DNA of 64,000 bases. Origin: Paralvinella palmiformis (lineage: Eukaryota; Annelida; Polychaeta; Terebellida; Alvinellidae). Shown piece after piece: positions 46,591-61,588 of the stretch. A program made the position numbers and the translations under genes. The first letter of the stretch is position 1, and every line of letters begins with the position of its first letter. The stretch spans positions 62,001 to 126,000 of the forward strand of contig JAODUP010000071.1 of the NCBI GenBank assembly GCA_025642065.1. The letters run 5' to 3'. The notes below the pieces were generated by a model. That model saw nothing but the letters and a program-made list of their open reading frames with translations, made no database searches and had not been told where the DNA came from.

Positions 46591-49500
46591 GAAACGAAAT
46601 GCGTCTTGTGTGAGGCGACCCCTCTGTAACTTGACCACCTCTGTAAATGGACCACTTTTTCACAGTCTTAAATTATTGCTATGCTTTAAATTATATTTTT
46701 CTTCTATAACTTCACCACCTCCCAACTCCTTACTTCGACCTTGGACCTCCGTATAATGCCCGCCGCCATCATATAGCCTTGTTGATGCTCACTTAATTGC
46801 GTTAATTTAATTGGCTGCTTGTCATCCGACTGCTGGCCAATCAGGATCGTTTGCAGCTGGAGTTAAAACGATGGTGTCAGAAAGAGGCCAAACAACAGAA
46901 TTAATCTGAAATGCCTGTTTATATGACTTATAATAGCGGGAACATCTGAAGCAGTGTTTCAACACATTTTCCTTTCATGTTCATAGAACCAATAAACTGA
47001 CGAATCGTCATGTGTATAAATATGACAGCAGTCAGTCAATGGGTAACTTACTGTGCCCAAATGGCAATAGGCAACAGCCAGGGGTCTCTATTAGAGCCCT
47101 GCACGGGTTGGAAAGCTGAACGCAAACCCAACCCAACCTGCCACTACTCAACCCACAAATCTCAACCCGAACCCATACTTAAAATGATATTGAACTCGAA
47201 CCCAACCCACAAGACTGTAACCCATGCCCAACCCACAAGACTATAACCCATACCCAACCCACACGAAATTCCTGTTATTAAAATAATTTATTGAAAAACG
47301 AACTCAACTTTTCCATTGTAACTTATTCATATCTTTATAATAAAATCCTGTAGTATCCTATAGTGACTATTTAGTATGATTACTACAAAACCTAATTTTA
47401 TATTCTCCAGACTTCAAACTTGATGTAACCCAGCTAGCTGTAAGTTTGGCACCAGCCATGGTTATTAGTACCGGTAGCAATAGTTGAAATAAAATCATGT
47501 CGATTCAAAACGCAAGAGTTAGAATACAATAAATGTCTTCAATAAAACATAATATCTACTAATATCCGGTATCCGGACAAAATCCCACAGGACATAATCC
47601 AACAGTACAAAATCTAGCCGGACATAATCCTACAGTACAAATTACCACAGGACATAATCCCACAAAGTGAAAGAGGGACAAAATCCTACACAACAAAATT
47701 TAAAACCTTTTATTTGCACAATACAATTAAATGGGTTTGACCTCCATGGTTGCAGCTAAAGTTAATTGAATATCCACATGATTGCTGGCCTTTTATTACC
47801 CATTGAAATATAAATTGCAAATGCAACTTGGATCAATTGGCTCTATTGAATGCAACAAATTATTGTCATAAAATTTCAAATAAAGCAGGTCTACTAGACA
47901 CCCTGAATAATATTAGTGTGAGACATAACTGTGTGGCATCACCTGTATAGTTGATATGAAGTTGTCTGTATTTACATACACTTAGTTGTGAATAGCCTCC
48001 TTCTGCTGGTTTTATAAGTGTCTATGCTGTTAATTATTCATTATATATCTGGCTATGTATTCATTTGTTTCAATTTAAATCAGTGTCCTCTTGCTTGTTT
48101 TGTCTCAGTTTTGCAGACTTCATCCAATTGTAATGATCTTAATTTAGAACCCAAATGCCCCACTGAGCTCGATTCTTTTCGGGGATATTGGTGCAATAGA
48201 GGTTTTGTAATTATTATATGTTCTACAATGCAGATATTGTGGTAGTTGAAAGTCAGCTAATCTTGGAGACTTCACTAAAATTTATTTGAAAATTTAAGTT
48301 GATAATGTTTTATATTTTACTTTAAACAGATTTGCATTTCTTTCATTGCAAATAATTTTTTTAAAGCTATAGTTAAATAAAATAATCCATTCTATCCTGT
48401 ATGTTGCTGTTTTACATCCAAGAATATTGGGGGAATGCAAAAGGTAAAACACCCTTCAGACCTAGCTTAAGGCTGGAATGTGAATCCAAGTGGTGCTAGA
48501 TTCTAGATTCAAAGATGAAACACCCTTCATATATAGATGAACAGTGGCTCAATAGTCTATGAACTGTATCAAATGTCCACAAACTATTTATCTGTAGAAT
48601 TCATGCAGTGTTCATATACTGTTGAAGCTTCATTAATAGGACCATTTCATGTTCAAGAACCACTCTTGAACAACTGTTCATGAACTCTGTGCATTGACAT
48701 GTACATGAACAGTTAATACATTTTGTGTTTTGAAATGTTCATGAATATGACCATTTCATGTTCAAGAACCATTCATGAACTGTTCATGTGTTGTTCATGA
48801 ATTCTGTGCAAGAAATGTTGATGCACAATTCATGAATAGTTCATGATCGTTTCAAGACACAGAGTTTTCTTATTTCAAAATTCGCTGGTGAGCAAGTGTC
48901 CACTTTTTCATTTGCTTGGTGAGCAAGTGTCCAGTGAGCAACTGTCAGGTGAGCAACTGTCCTACACCCCTTCAGCCCACCCATCAGTTTTATTAGCAAT
49001 CACAGTTATTTGTGATATGCCATATTCACTCTCTACCTTAGATTGACACATATTGATCTCATTTACTACTGAATAACATTTGTGATTTGTAGCCATTTGA
49101 TCTGTTAAGTTGACCCCTTCTTAGCATTCATATCCCTTATGCTACTGGATTAAAGGAATATACATGTGTCTTCTGATAGCACTGAATATATAAAGCCGAC
49201 ATTTGCCGAGATTGATACAGGTGTTTAGAAGTCCTTACCTGGATGTGAAAGGACACAATGAAACAATAACAGTATTGTAGTCCACATCAAAAGAATGGCA
49301 TTACTAATTAGGCTAAATGTTTGTCTCATGTGTGACTACTGAAGATCGTGTATCTGTATGTATATGATTGTGAATAGCAAATGAAATCACAGATGCACAC
49401 TATAATAGGGAAGATGGTACATAAATGAATTATGGTGGTACCTGATAATTTCCTCTGAAACATTATACAAAATTATAGGTGTCATGCGATAAAATGCACA

Positions 49501-51876
49501 TAAGATTGTTTCTGATGTGAGGTAGGTTTATCTTTGCACTCATCAAGATATATCTTGTGCTGAGATCAAACAAATTGGCACTCAAAAGTGTATCAGATAC
49601 CTGTAATCCATGCCTATCTATCAGCTGCCGTTATTTATGTAGTTGACAATCTGGCTGTTGTCTATCTGTTAGTCTGTCAGTCATTTTGTCTGTCCATCTG
49701 CACACTTGTCTGTCTGCCTGTCTGTTTTGTTTGCCTGTCTGTTAAAAGTGTTATCCACCAATATTCATGTACTTGGCAATCTGTCTGTTGTCCATTTGTC
49801 TATTTCTTTGCCTGTCTGTCCATCTGTCTTCCAGTTATCTACCATTATTCATGTAGCTGGCACTCTGTCTTTCTGCCTGCCTGTCTACCTGTCTGTCCAC
49901 TGTTGTTCATATAGCTGGCAATCTGGCTGTGCATTAAACTTCATCTGTATATTAGTCTCTACATTTCCGTTGTTATTAATGTTGCTGTGCAATGAGTCCA
50001 TCTGTCTACCTGTTAAATGTCCTCAGATAAAATAATTAGTAGCACATCTGCTACAGATGTTTAAGTCAGGATCCTAGTTTCACTTGTACAGATTTTATCT
50101 GTTTTTATTTGTGAGGTGACTGATTAGTGCTGAAACTATATACAAAATAATTCACCCACACATCACATCTTTTTATCTGTCTGCTATCCACGATCATTAT
50201 GTTCTTGGCAGTCTGACTGTTGTTGTCGTTGTTTAGCTATCTATCTGAATGTTTTCTCTCCGTGTCCCATATGCTGTTCAGGATTCAATCTTTCAGCCCC
50301 GTGATCTTTTATCCCTGTATAAAATCTGCACGTCTTCCTTTTTCCACAACCTTATTTTTTAGTTTGTGGTTGAAGATATATGACTGTATTTTGGGTATAT
50401 ATCGGCAGATTATTTTAATAAAGTATATAACGCTCCATCATAAATCTTGGTCATATGTTTATTGCAGTTGTCATTGTTATTCAGTTTCACTTCACACTGA
50501 TCTGTCTGAAGAAAATCTAATTCTTCTTAAACTTAATAATCACAGACTATAGTTATAGAAAAGAATAACAACAATGTTGTGATAAAATACTGAATGGAAG
50601 CCAATATTAGATCAAAGAAAATAACAAACAATGAATGATTGTTGTTTGTTTGATGGGACCAGTACTATTTACTACAACGGCACAAGACCTAAAAGACAAA
50701 GAACCTGGATCACTGGTTTACATTGTTTTCTTGTACTTGTTATTTATTTTCTGCTGTTTACAGACCCATATAAGATTTGTTGACATCCAGCCCTTGACTT
50801 TTGCCTGCATCATCAACTTGATACTGAGAATGTTTTATTCTTTACTGATATATCTACTTAATATTAGTTTCTATTTCTTGCTGACTAGCTCATCAGAACT
50901 GTTTAATGTCTTATTGTCTATGTTAGAAAAAGCACCGATTGAAACCAGAAGTGCTCAGAGATTGGCATTAAGCTGTGAGATTTGTGGAATGATCTGATAG
51001 GTTCAGATGGAATGTCACATATATTGGGTGTGTTTTAGTCGGGCGATCCACGTCTGCGACCAGAATACACCTTGTGCTCTTCCCAATTAAACTGGCATTA
51101 AACCATATGATTTTCTTCTGTAATTCGGATAACCAAACACAGACGTCTGCCCGGAATGGTTCATGTTTCAAACTATCATTATGGTTATTCTTCATGATAC
51201 ACCCATATTGAGAATCATCTATTGTCAGATTAATACATAAATGACAATCACGGAAGGTCTTTTATAGTGATAAAATTATTACAAATTACATCTACTCAGT
51301 TGCATTGGTGTGTGTGTGTGTGTGTGTGTGTGCGTGCATGCGTGTGTGCGTGTGTCTCTGTGTGTGTGTGATTCGCTTCTCAAAGTAAAAAACACTAAAG
51401 GAATGTGAAGTTTAGTTGCTTGGAATAAAACCTGGAGTATATAGATGGTTTACAGGACATCAATAATACAACGAATTAGAATCATCAGATTATCCACCAA
51501 CTGTTATTTTATTATACGCAATGAAAATTATAAACGATTAGCGCACAGTTTATGAACATTGTTACTGTTAAGAGAAACTAGTTTTCAACCGTGACTTACC
51601 TGTATTACTATGATAGCATGTGGCATTGGCAATGTCGTGATGATGCTCCAGTTAGCGCAATTCACTGAATCCATACCCAGCCACCGGATAGGCGGAGGCT
51701 AGATAATAAAGCTGATCCAGATGGTGAAATATCGGCTGATGTCTGAGACTACTAAGAGTCACCACCACGTATTAGATGTCATCAGAATGTTATCCTCAGC
51801 AGAAGAGGTACAACCTCATTAAAAGCCAACTGAGTGTCTAGTTGTAAACTATCCACTGCATGTCCAACTCCCTTCT

Positions 51877-51940
<64 letters not shown>

Positions 51941-52127
51941 ACATGTGCCCCTGATTGTTAGCGTTTTGAAGCCCGGAGTTAATTTAGACTAATTATGTTA
52001 ATGTTTCAAACTAATCACTAACACTGTATCACTGTATGTCTTTTCCTTTGGTGTGTCAACACTGTATGCTGCCTTTGCACTGTCAAATAGTGCTGCTGAC
52101 TTGTGGATGTGGCAGGTGTGGGGGTGG

Positions 52128-52174
<47 letters not shown>

Positions 52175-52642
52175 AGTCAGAGAAGGCGCTACCAGATTCT
52201 AGTTCTGGTGAGATGGTCATGACCAGTATTGAGTTAGAGAGAAAGTTGATGTCTTCAGGGAGTTTGTTTTGTCAGTTTGGTGTCTACATTTGGTTAGCCC
52301 TTATATGTCATATATGAAGTCATATTTGTAGTGTCTATGAAATAAACATGGTAGTTGTCAAAACTAATACCTCACTGGTTAGTAGTGTGTCCGGTTATAG
52401 GTAGATGGATGTGTTCACACTTAATTTGATCTATCATATATAAGAATATTTATTACTCACCCAGAGTATTGTTAACGACAAGATTATTATCTCACCATCA
52501 AAGGTAAATACATCTACATGGACAGATCTATACTAACTCAGCAGTCCACTATTCTCTATACTACTAAACATGGATAAGTAAATTAATATCCAGTCTCTTG
52601 CCTTTGCGATATTTTGTTTCTGTGGCAATTAGTATAATCTTG

Positions 52643-52682
<40 letters not shown>

Positions 52683-55600
52683 CTATTTTTCATCTTTTTG
52701 TTCTTGTTCAAAAATTATCCCCGTATTTGTTTTTCGATTCCAGTTCAAGAAAAAAGATGGCACAGGGTTAAAGATTGGATCACTGAATGAATCCACATAT
52801 CAACTGTTTTTTTTTCTTCTCATCCAGACATGCAAATGTTTTGTTCCATTTAGCATGGCAATAGACCGATCCAGGCGAAATGCGTTGCATCGGTTACCAA
52901 CTGCAGTCTCGGGTTAGAAACAGTTATGGCGCCCAATGTTAACATGGGATGGCAACTTTTCACTAACGATAAATACTGGAAATCTTTCAGAAAATTATTT
53001 CATATTACACGGAGACTGAGACTGGTATTTCAGTTGAAAGATTGTGTCTTTCCAAAGGATTTAACAATATTTATCAAGATATAACCCAATGATTGAGCGG
53101 ACCGATCTTTCAGATGAATGACACAACTAAGCCTTAGTTATTCATGCTGACTTGTAGGAGATTTTTAGCATGGGTTTCAATGGATTAAATAAATGATTTT
53201 AAAATGAACTTTTAGCTGAATGTAAATTGACTTTAATGAAGATTGTTTAAATATTTAATGTAGAGTTTTGGAAATATTATTTTTATTTGTACCTGGGAAC
53301 CAATCATATACGTATCATCTGTATATTATTAAATACATTTTTTTATTACATTGTAGTATTACCAACCTTGATATTTACATACATATAAACATTGCAAGAA
53401 CGGCTGATTCAGAAGAAAGAAAAAAAAACAGTTCACGTTCAATACACGATATCATGCATAAATACCAATGTTACAGTAATAGGAATCACCCATTGAATTA
53501 TAATCTGTGTGATCAATGATTAAATACATTCATATTGTCATGTCAGATGGCAAAAGTTAAATAAAAAATAAGTTTGAACTAGACAGGCCGAACCATGACA
53601 GCCATGCAAATCGCGCTGAACGTTACTTAGTTTAGTGGCATATATCTATTGGATGAAGTCTATGCCATTCCTATTAAATGCCAAATTATTATCTGGATAT
53701 CACATACCCTTAATGGACTATAAATAAAATCCTAATGTAACTGGTAAATAACCTATATACAGCTTTTCAGTAAGACATTTATCGGCCACTATACGCGTAA
53801 ATCGCCATGCAACACAGTGATTCTTAGACTTCTAACCCGAGACCGTAGTGTGAAATTCAGCCGCATGATGGCAGCATGGGTAATTGAATCGGTCTATTCA
53901 AACAAGAAAATTACTAAATAAAAACACTTTTATAATAATATATATTATTTCCATTATCATAGTATGTTTGATCTATTGATAACATGTCTATTACAGTTCC
54001 CAACTTGATTTATTTTCAATAACATGTATTTTTTTCAGGCAAAAATTAACTGTCAACTTTCCCCATACAAATAATCTTATCTATTTGTAAAAATAATTCT
54101 ACGTTATATGTAATAAAAATGAAACTGCTACAAGAACTTCTAGATCGATTTAGTTCTGTGAATGACAATATGTAAATTTACAAACATTTAGTGAATTACA
54201 CTTCTTGTTCCATGCTACTACACAAACCACAGTAGACATGGACTGCGCATGCGTCACAGAAATTGTTACATAACATATATATTGCTACGCTGTTAAAACT
54301 ATCTTTACCAATTCTACCATCTAGCAAAATATGTAATGAAACTGTGAAATCATTTTATTTTTTATAATATTATTTAATAGACATAATTATACCTAAAATT
54401 ATTGTAATAAGGTGTTACCTTATTAAAGGACAAGCAATGGGAGGGGTTCACTTTAGAAGATTAGTATGTGTGTTTGTGTCTGTAGAGCCAGATAATAAAC
54501 AAATAAAAAATGTCTATTTTAATACCCTTTCATGTCAGATTTTGCAGTTCTTTTTCATATAAAATAGAAATGATATGAACCAATTAATTATTTTATTCTG
54601 ATACAGATTAGCTAACAATGATTGGAATACTGATAATTAGAAGGAAGTTTGGAATGTATGGCTTTATTTGTCATATAAAAATCCAGTGGGAAGCCTTAAA
54701 TAAATGGCTTATTCCTTTACTTTTCCAACACATATAGATATCATCAAAGATAGGCATATGCTTAGTTAGTAGTAATTATCACCAACTGATGATCTCTTCA
54801 GTACCATTGTGTGTGTGTGTGTGTGTGTGGTGGTGGGGGGGGGTGTCATGATTTCCACTGAGGCAAAAGGCTTGGCTATATTGAAAACATATATATATAT
54901 ATATGATGTACTTCACATGATATATTAATTTCAAACTTGGGTGAGTAACACTACACTGATTATACAGTTAGGTTTCTGTGATTCCACTAAGAGATGGGTA
55001 GATGCAATTATTTTTTATTAGTTCATATGATTATGATGGTGCTGATGATAAATGAGATGTGCCCAAACGGATACCTGTGGAGGGTTTTCTTCTTACTAGC
55101 TCAGTAATGTAATATAGACTTTCATTTTCCGACACGCATTATGGTCTATTTAATCTCCATCATATGCTAGTATATACAAAGCTGAGAATGCTGATCATAC
55201 AATGACAATGCACCTCTGTGATTATCCCGATAAGGACACATTGGTGCTGAGAAATTGGAGATCCAGTGATTCGATGTGTGCATTATTCTGTGTGTGAACT
55301 GTCCACTTAGGAGGTACCCTCCCGAGAGATGTATATAATTATAGGTCATATTATCATGGATCTCTCCCTACTGGAGATGACTCAGCGAGTCATATATCTA
55401 GCGTCTGTTAACGGTGTTCTTAACCTGGTGTGACATATTGGCCATCTCCCGAAGAGTGGTGTGTGACTGGACACTATATTATGGCGACTGAGATGAGGTG
55501 TGTATGTGTGTGTGTGCGTGCGTGCGTGCGGCGTGCGTGCGTGTGTGTGTGACTAAGAATAGAATGAACATTTTATGATAACGTCTACATGACGTGATTT

Positions 55601-56483
55601 TGTAAACTACTATCCCTGTAATGGTAATGACCCAGCTTATTAATGTAATAATAGTAATATAGTATATGGGGGTCCTCCAATAGTCCAGCGGTTATAACAC
55701 TGCGCTACAAACCTCCAAGTTGTGTGTTCCAATCCGACTCATACCTGTGTTTGTGGGATTTGTTTCTTTAGCGAGTTACCCATCAGCCATATGTCCCACG
55801 TGTTATCACCGTTAAAGTATAACTATTCTCATGTGTCAATATCGTGTATCTGTATGTATATGATTGTGAATACCAAATGAAATCATAGATACACACTATG
55901 ATAGGGAAGATGGTACATAAATTAATTATGGTGGTACCTGACAATTTCCTATATACAAGAGCTGTTCACCTTTCAGTCACACAATCATCTCTTGGATTAC
56001 TGGTGTTTTTTAACTGATTCTGAATCCATATCATGTTTGTCTTATATTTAGTAAGGTCCAGAGTATACTGGATGAAATATGATTTTGTATGAGCGACACC
56101 AGACAGAATACGATTTCTAATTATCCGGGTGTTTTATAATTACACAAATTCAGTAAAGATGAGTTATTGCAGCTCGCTTTACATTCTAATATAAATTGAT
56201 ATCTGTAGTAAGGCACTCATGGGGAAATTGATTTAATTGTGTTGTGTCCTGGAGTTTGATGCTTACCTAGGGGGATGCTCTGTAGTATATTACAGCAGGG
56301 AGATTATTTATGTAGATTGAAAATACTGTAAGACATTTAGTTAACGGCATCCAGTACAGGCTTATTATTACCATCTATCTTATATCATCATTACACACTG
56401 TATCGTGCTCCTCCAGTGTTGAAAATGTTAGAAAATCGTATTTGTTTCATACTGAAAGCTGTGTGTGTGTGTGTGTGTGTGTG

Positions 56484-56516
<33 letters not shown>

Positions 56517-58457
56517 CTCTCTCTCTCTCTCTCTGTTTGTGTGTGTGTGTACACATACATACACACCTGACCAAACATAAGCTTTCTACACAATATCTTC
56601 TAATTCTAAACTATATTCATAACATCACGGACTATATTTGTGAAGTAGAGGCGTATAGATTTCCAGTTGGCCCTCCTGTATACCATAAGAGGTAACAGAA
56701 AGATGGTGACAGTAAATAACTGTTTAATGTGCCGATATGTCATTAAACTTTACTCACTCACTCACATATAGATAAGTGGATTTTATTAAACAATTCAATC
56801 AAATTAATTGTTATGATTATTTAATTCCTTCAGATTCACAGACAGATGCACTAATTGATAATGTTGTATATCGGGAGGTTAGGCAGATGTTATAGAAACA
56901 ACTAATGGGTCTTGATATCAGAACGGGCCATTCATTCACTCGTTATGTATTATTTGTTGTTCAGAACGCCTGCTCATCCTACGTGAAAACACATTGCTGT
57001 CATGTGTTGCTGATGTAGTTATAGTAACACGCTCATCGTGTACAAAATACCCTACGTTGTTTCAGTACCACACCTGCCAGTTACATTAGATCTGTGAACT
57101 AGACTACTTAATCAAACAGCTGTGTAACAGGATCCACTCTTACTTTACTAGATTTGTTGAGGCCTGTATGATGCTTTAACAGTAAGTTTAATCTGTTCAT
57201 TATTAATGGCACCCACTCGTCCTTCTGCCTGCTAGCTATAGGTCCAACTGATGAGGACTAACACAATTTTGTGTTAGTATTTATCAACTTGTTCAAACTC
57301 AAAGCTCAGATACATGTAAAAACTCACAAACATATGTACAGTAGATAAAGGGGATGTACAGGTGTGTGTGCATGCATGCACATGCACCAGAGAGAGGGAG
57401 AGAAAGAGAGGTTTTCTACTATTTATTTATTCTGACAGGGTGTGGTTTCCTAATCTCACAACTGTGATGATGTTTTCCTTTAGAGATATTTGGTGTCACT
57501 GATCTAGATATGAGTAATTCATTAACATTATTACAAGTACTATCTTAGCATGAAAAAGTTAATATTCTAGATTAAGTAAATTCCCTGAAGAACCAGCCAT
57601 ATCATGAAGCCATGGTTCTTAATCTTCTAAATGGCTATCGTTAACTGACACTTCACACAGAAATATGGTACTCTTCTTGCTATTGAATAATAAGATTGTA
57701 CAAGATTTATTATACAATTTATAACTAACTGTATGATAAATACACAAGTGAATAATGTTTCCGTGTATTATAGCAGTTTAAGGTATCAGTAGTATGTCTG
57801 TCTCTATCTCTCTCTCTCTATTGTGTGTGTGTGTGTGTGTGAGTTGTAAAATCGGTCCTGTTTTAATGGGGCAATACCAAGCTGCCATTTTCATCAGAAA
57901 CGCCTTAAAGAGACAACATTCAGCCAATTGCTCATTGTTTACATGAAAATATGTAATGATGATTATTCTTTAGACAAATTATGCTATCTTTTAAATTATT
58001 TCAGTTCTCAAAATCAGGACACTGATATGTTTGAAATAGACTGTCAGCTGACAAAGGATGGTCAGGTGGTAGTGTCACATGATAACATGTTGGTAAGATC
58101 AACTGGATGTAACATAATGGTGTCAGAAACTGCTTACAAAGATCTGCCAAACCTGAAGGATGCACTCAGACTAGACTTCCAATGGCGTATGTAACTGGAA
58201 ATTATCTTCTATAAACTGTAACTAGTAAATGTGGATGAAATATTCATTATGAGTGGGGTTATTCTCTCTAATGTAGAAATTCCTGTATTTGTTTGTGAAA
58301 TGGGTACACTTTTTTCATACATTATATTGTGGTGTATATTGAAGTTGGAATATGTGCAAATATATATAAATGTATATAAGTATAAAACACTTTAGTCTTT
58401 AATCTAGCATGAAATGATGATGTAATTTTATTAACTAAGTATAGAATATTAATACAT

Positions 58458-58497
<40 letters not shown>

Positions 58498-59654
58498 GGT
58501 GTGAATATGATTTTCTACTTAATTTGGTGTATAAAATAACAGGTGTTTCTCCCCTTTTAAACAATAAGCCAGTTTTTATTTTTCAAGAATAATATAAATA
58601 ATAATATTGATAAGGAATAAGGATGTATGTATTGTTTTTAGAGTCATAAATATAGATTGTATTCCAGGAAGTTGTTTGAAAGTGATCAAAGACATTATCT
58701 AGCATAGACAATAAACATCAAATGATTAAGTATAATCTATATTAAACTGCCAGCACACATTTTGGCAATGGATATTTCTACAAAAGGCTTTATTAGGGTT
58801 TAGATAAATTTGACTCGTTATCTCTTTTAACAGAACACACAACAGTGAGCAAGTCAAAGGATTGTAAGATACCTCTTCTTAGAGACCTGTTTGAAAGATT
58901 TCCCAACATTCCAGTCAACATTGACATCAAAGTGAATAATGATGAGCTTATCAAGAAGGTAACTGTCTTCACAGGCTGTTGTGTTGTATTTCACAAATAG
59001 ATAGATTCTTTTTAGTTAGTTATTCTTAATGACCGCAAACTTTTTCACAAATTGTATTTAAGAGAAAGTGTTCTTTGGTTAAATTTTTAGCAGCTTTTTC
59101 GTCACATTAAAACATTTGTCAATATTATATAATTGTTTTAAGATGAAAAATACTTTTATCCAAGACAAGCAGTTACTGTTGTTCTTTCACCAACTTAAAA
59201 TGTGTGCTTGTTTACAAGTAATCTCTGTTGTGTTTGTCCATTATTCAAGATATGCTGTTTTCCTAAAAGTCAAATCTCTTTGTTTGGTTTTATATGAGTG
59301 TGTTTTGATTTGCAGCTTTAATTGATTAGAGACAGAAAATGCTTTGAGAATTCACTGCAAGCAGGCAAACAGGACATTATAATTGTAGTGAGGATTAAAT
59401 AGATAAATCATGTGTAGAGCAGTTTTGTTCAAAATGCAGTGTATATTATTTGCAATTTTTATATTGAAATGACTTCAAAAATAATTAGCTAAGCTGATTC
59501 AAATGTTGCCAAAGCTAGAAACTGAAGTGTGTTAATTTTTAGGGACTATATTTTCCACATCTTGTATAGAGGAATATTTTTACTAATAGTATTATATAAT
59601 AATAATAATAATAGTACATTATAATAATTATAATAACGTATTATTAAATAAGGC

Positions 59655-59705
<51 letters not shown>

Positions 59706-60960
59706 TAATGTTGCTTTACAGCAGTTTTGGTGCATAAACTTGAACATGATGACAGGATGTTATCATATAGTTATTAACTAATGTTTATATTGTGATTAAA
59801 CCATGGTTGCTATGTTGAAATTAATTTATCTGGTTTAGATGATCTCACTTTTACTATTTAAATAATATAACAATGTCTACAAATAGCATTAATTAGGTGA
59901 AGGTGTGTAGATATTTAGTGATGTATATATGTTTATGGTTTTATCACTATGTCTGTGAACACTTATTATATTTTAGGTGTCAGATCTTGTTAAGGAGTTT
60001 AAGCGTGAACATCTCACAGTGTGGGGAAATGGAAGTGACATCATTACAAGGAAGTGTTACAGGGAGGTTCGTAAACCATTGTAATACTGATAAATGTGTA
60101 GATGTGTATGTATGTACATAGATACATACATACATATATATGACTGTATATATGTATAGTATATGTATATAGTATAATATTTATATTATTACAGAGAGTC
60201 TATTTATATTTAAGAAATGGCATACTGTTTAAATTATTTGAAAGATATGTTTGGGTTGAATACTTCAATAAAGTGATATTGATTCTGTGGAGCTATGTAT
60301 TTTGTGAGAATCTGCCTTGACTGCTTTTGGACATGATTTTTTAATCATAATTTTGCTTAAATTAATACTGGAACAAATTTTGTTAATTAAACTAATTCAA
60401 AACAGTAATTCAAAGACATCACACTGATTCGAAAAGAATACTTGCAAATAGCCTTAAAGCTATAATATCATTATCTTTAGTGTAGTATTTTTATCACGCT
60501 GAGACATTAAAACAATCAGGTTATAAAATATAAAGGTTGTATTATAATTTTCTGACCAATGTATTATTTATCTTTATATAACTGGTTTCTAATTTTTGTT
60601 GTATAGTGTTTGTGACTAAAACTCTGCCCTTCAACTCATCACTATTGAATAGGAGTACTAGATTTCAGTTAGACAATAAATGAAGTATAATGTATATCAG
60701 TTGTAGATCTAAATACAGATCTACAAATATACCATGATATAATTCAGCTTTGCGCATTTTTCCATTTTAGTTATACCAGTACAGTTTGAATTTTTGGCAA
60801 CTAATGAACATCAAATTTAGTCATCTTAAGATACATTTTTTTTCTCTTCTAACTGTTAGCTTTTCTTTGTTTTACATTTTTCTTGCAGCATATCAGTGTA
60901 CACACACAAACACACACACACACATGCATGCACCCACGCACACACACACACACATATATA

Positions 60961-61041
<81 letters not shown>

Positions 61042-61539
61042 TGCCAGTAATATTTGATATAAGTAGTATATATTCATGATATCATTTTATTTTTCAGAAT
61101 CCTTCTATACCACTGCTGTTCTCAATGAGAAGAGTGATGATGTTAACAATGTTCTACTATTCTGGATTGTTACCTTTTATTCCACTCAAGGAGATGACCC
61201 TTGAGATTATTATGCCTTCTCCATTACTTAGGTAATTATTAAATCACATAAATAGGTGTGTCGTTGTTGGGTAACAATATCGTGATGTGACCTGGTATGA
61301 AGTGATGTGACAATCACATATAACAAGATGTGAAAGCCAGTACGTGACAAATTAAAAACACTATTTGCTATAAAAAAGGGATTATTAATTAATCAAATAT
61401 TTTTTACCGATAATATATTTTCCGTTATTTAAGGGCTTATATTAGTATGCTGTGATGCAGAATATAGTTAGTAATTCCTAGTTAGTAAATTCAGTATCTT
61501 GGTCAGTATTAACAGATGAACAAAAATAAAGGAGGAAAA

Positions 61540-61588
<49 letters not shown>

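Larger units (their letters stand above)
38950..58004 (+). other. GDPD intron 2 (19 kb)
   Basis: The longest intron in the window. It holds the antisense IQ exon, SINEs at 44194 and 55669, repeat Y copy 2, LINE tail at 45315, hAT-like ends at 46118 and 47092, several tandem repeats at 47570-50240, an antisense open frame at 50968, the inverted-repeat element at 52860, and many microsatellites. The remainder is unrecognised AT-rich DNA. Confidence 0.7.

Noticed and set aside
49588..50035. Two overlapping Cys/Leu/Val-rich plus frames that look like secreted or membrane proteins
   Set aside because: They are products of the CTGT-rich minisatellite; composition follows the repeat in every frame.
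49590..50240. CRISPR-like array
   Set aside because: Units are long, imperfect and pyrimidine-rich with no constant repeat and unique spacer pattern, and the genome is eukaryotic.
50635..50997. 120-residue hydrophobic plus frame
   Set aside because: Hydrophobicity follows T-rich DNA; no family motif and it abuts a more coding-like frame on the other strand.
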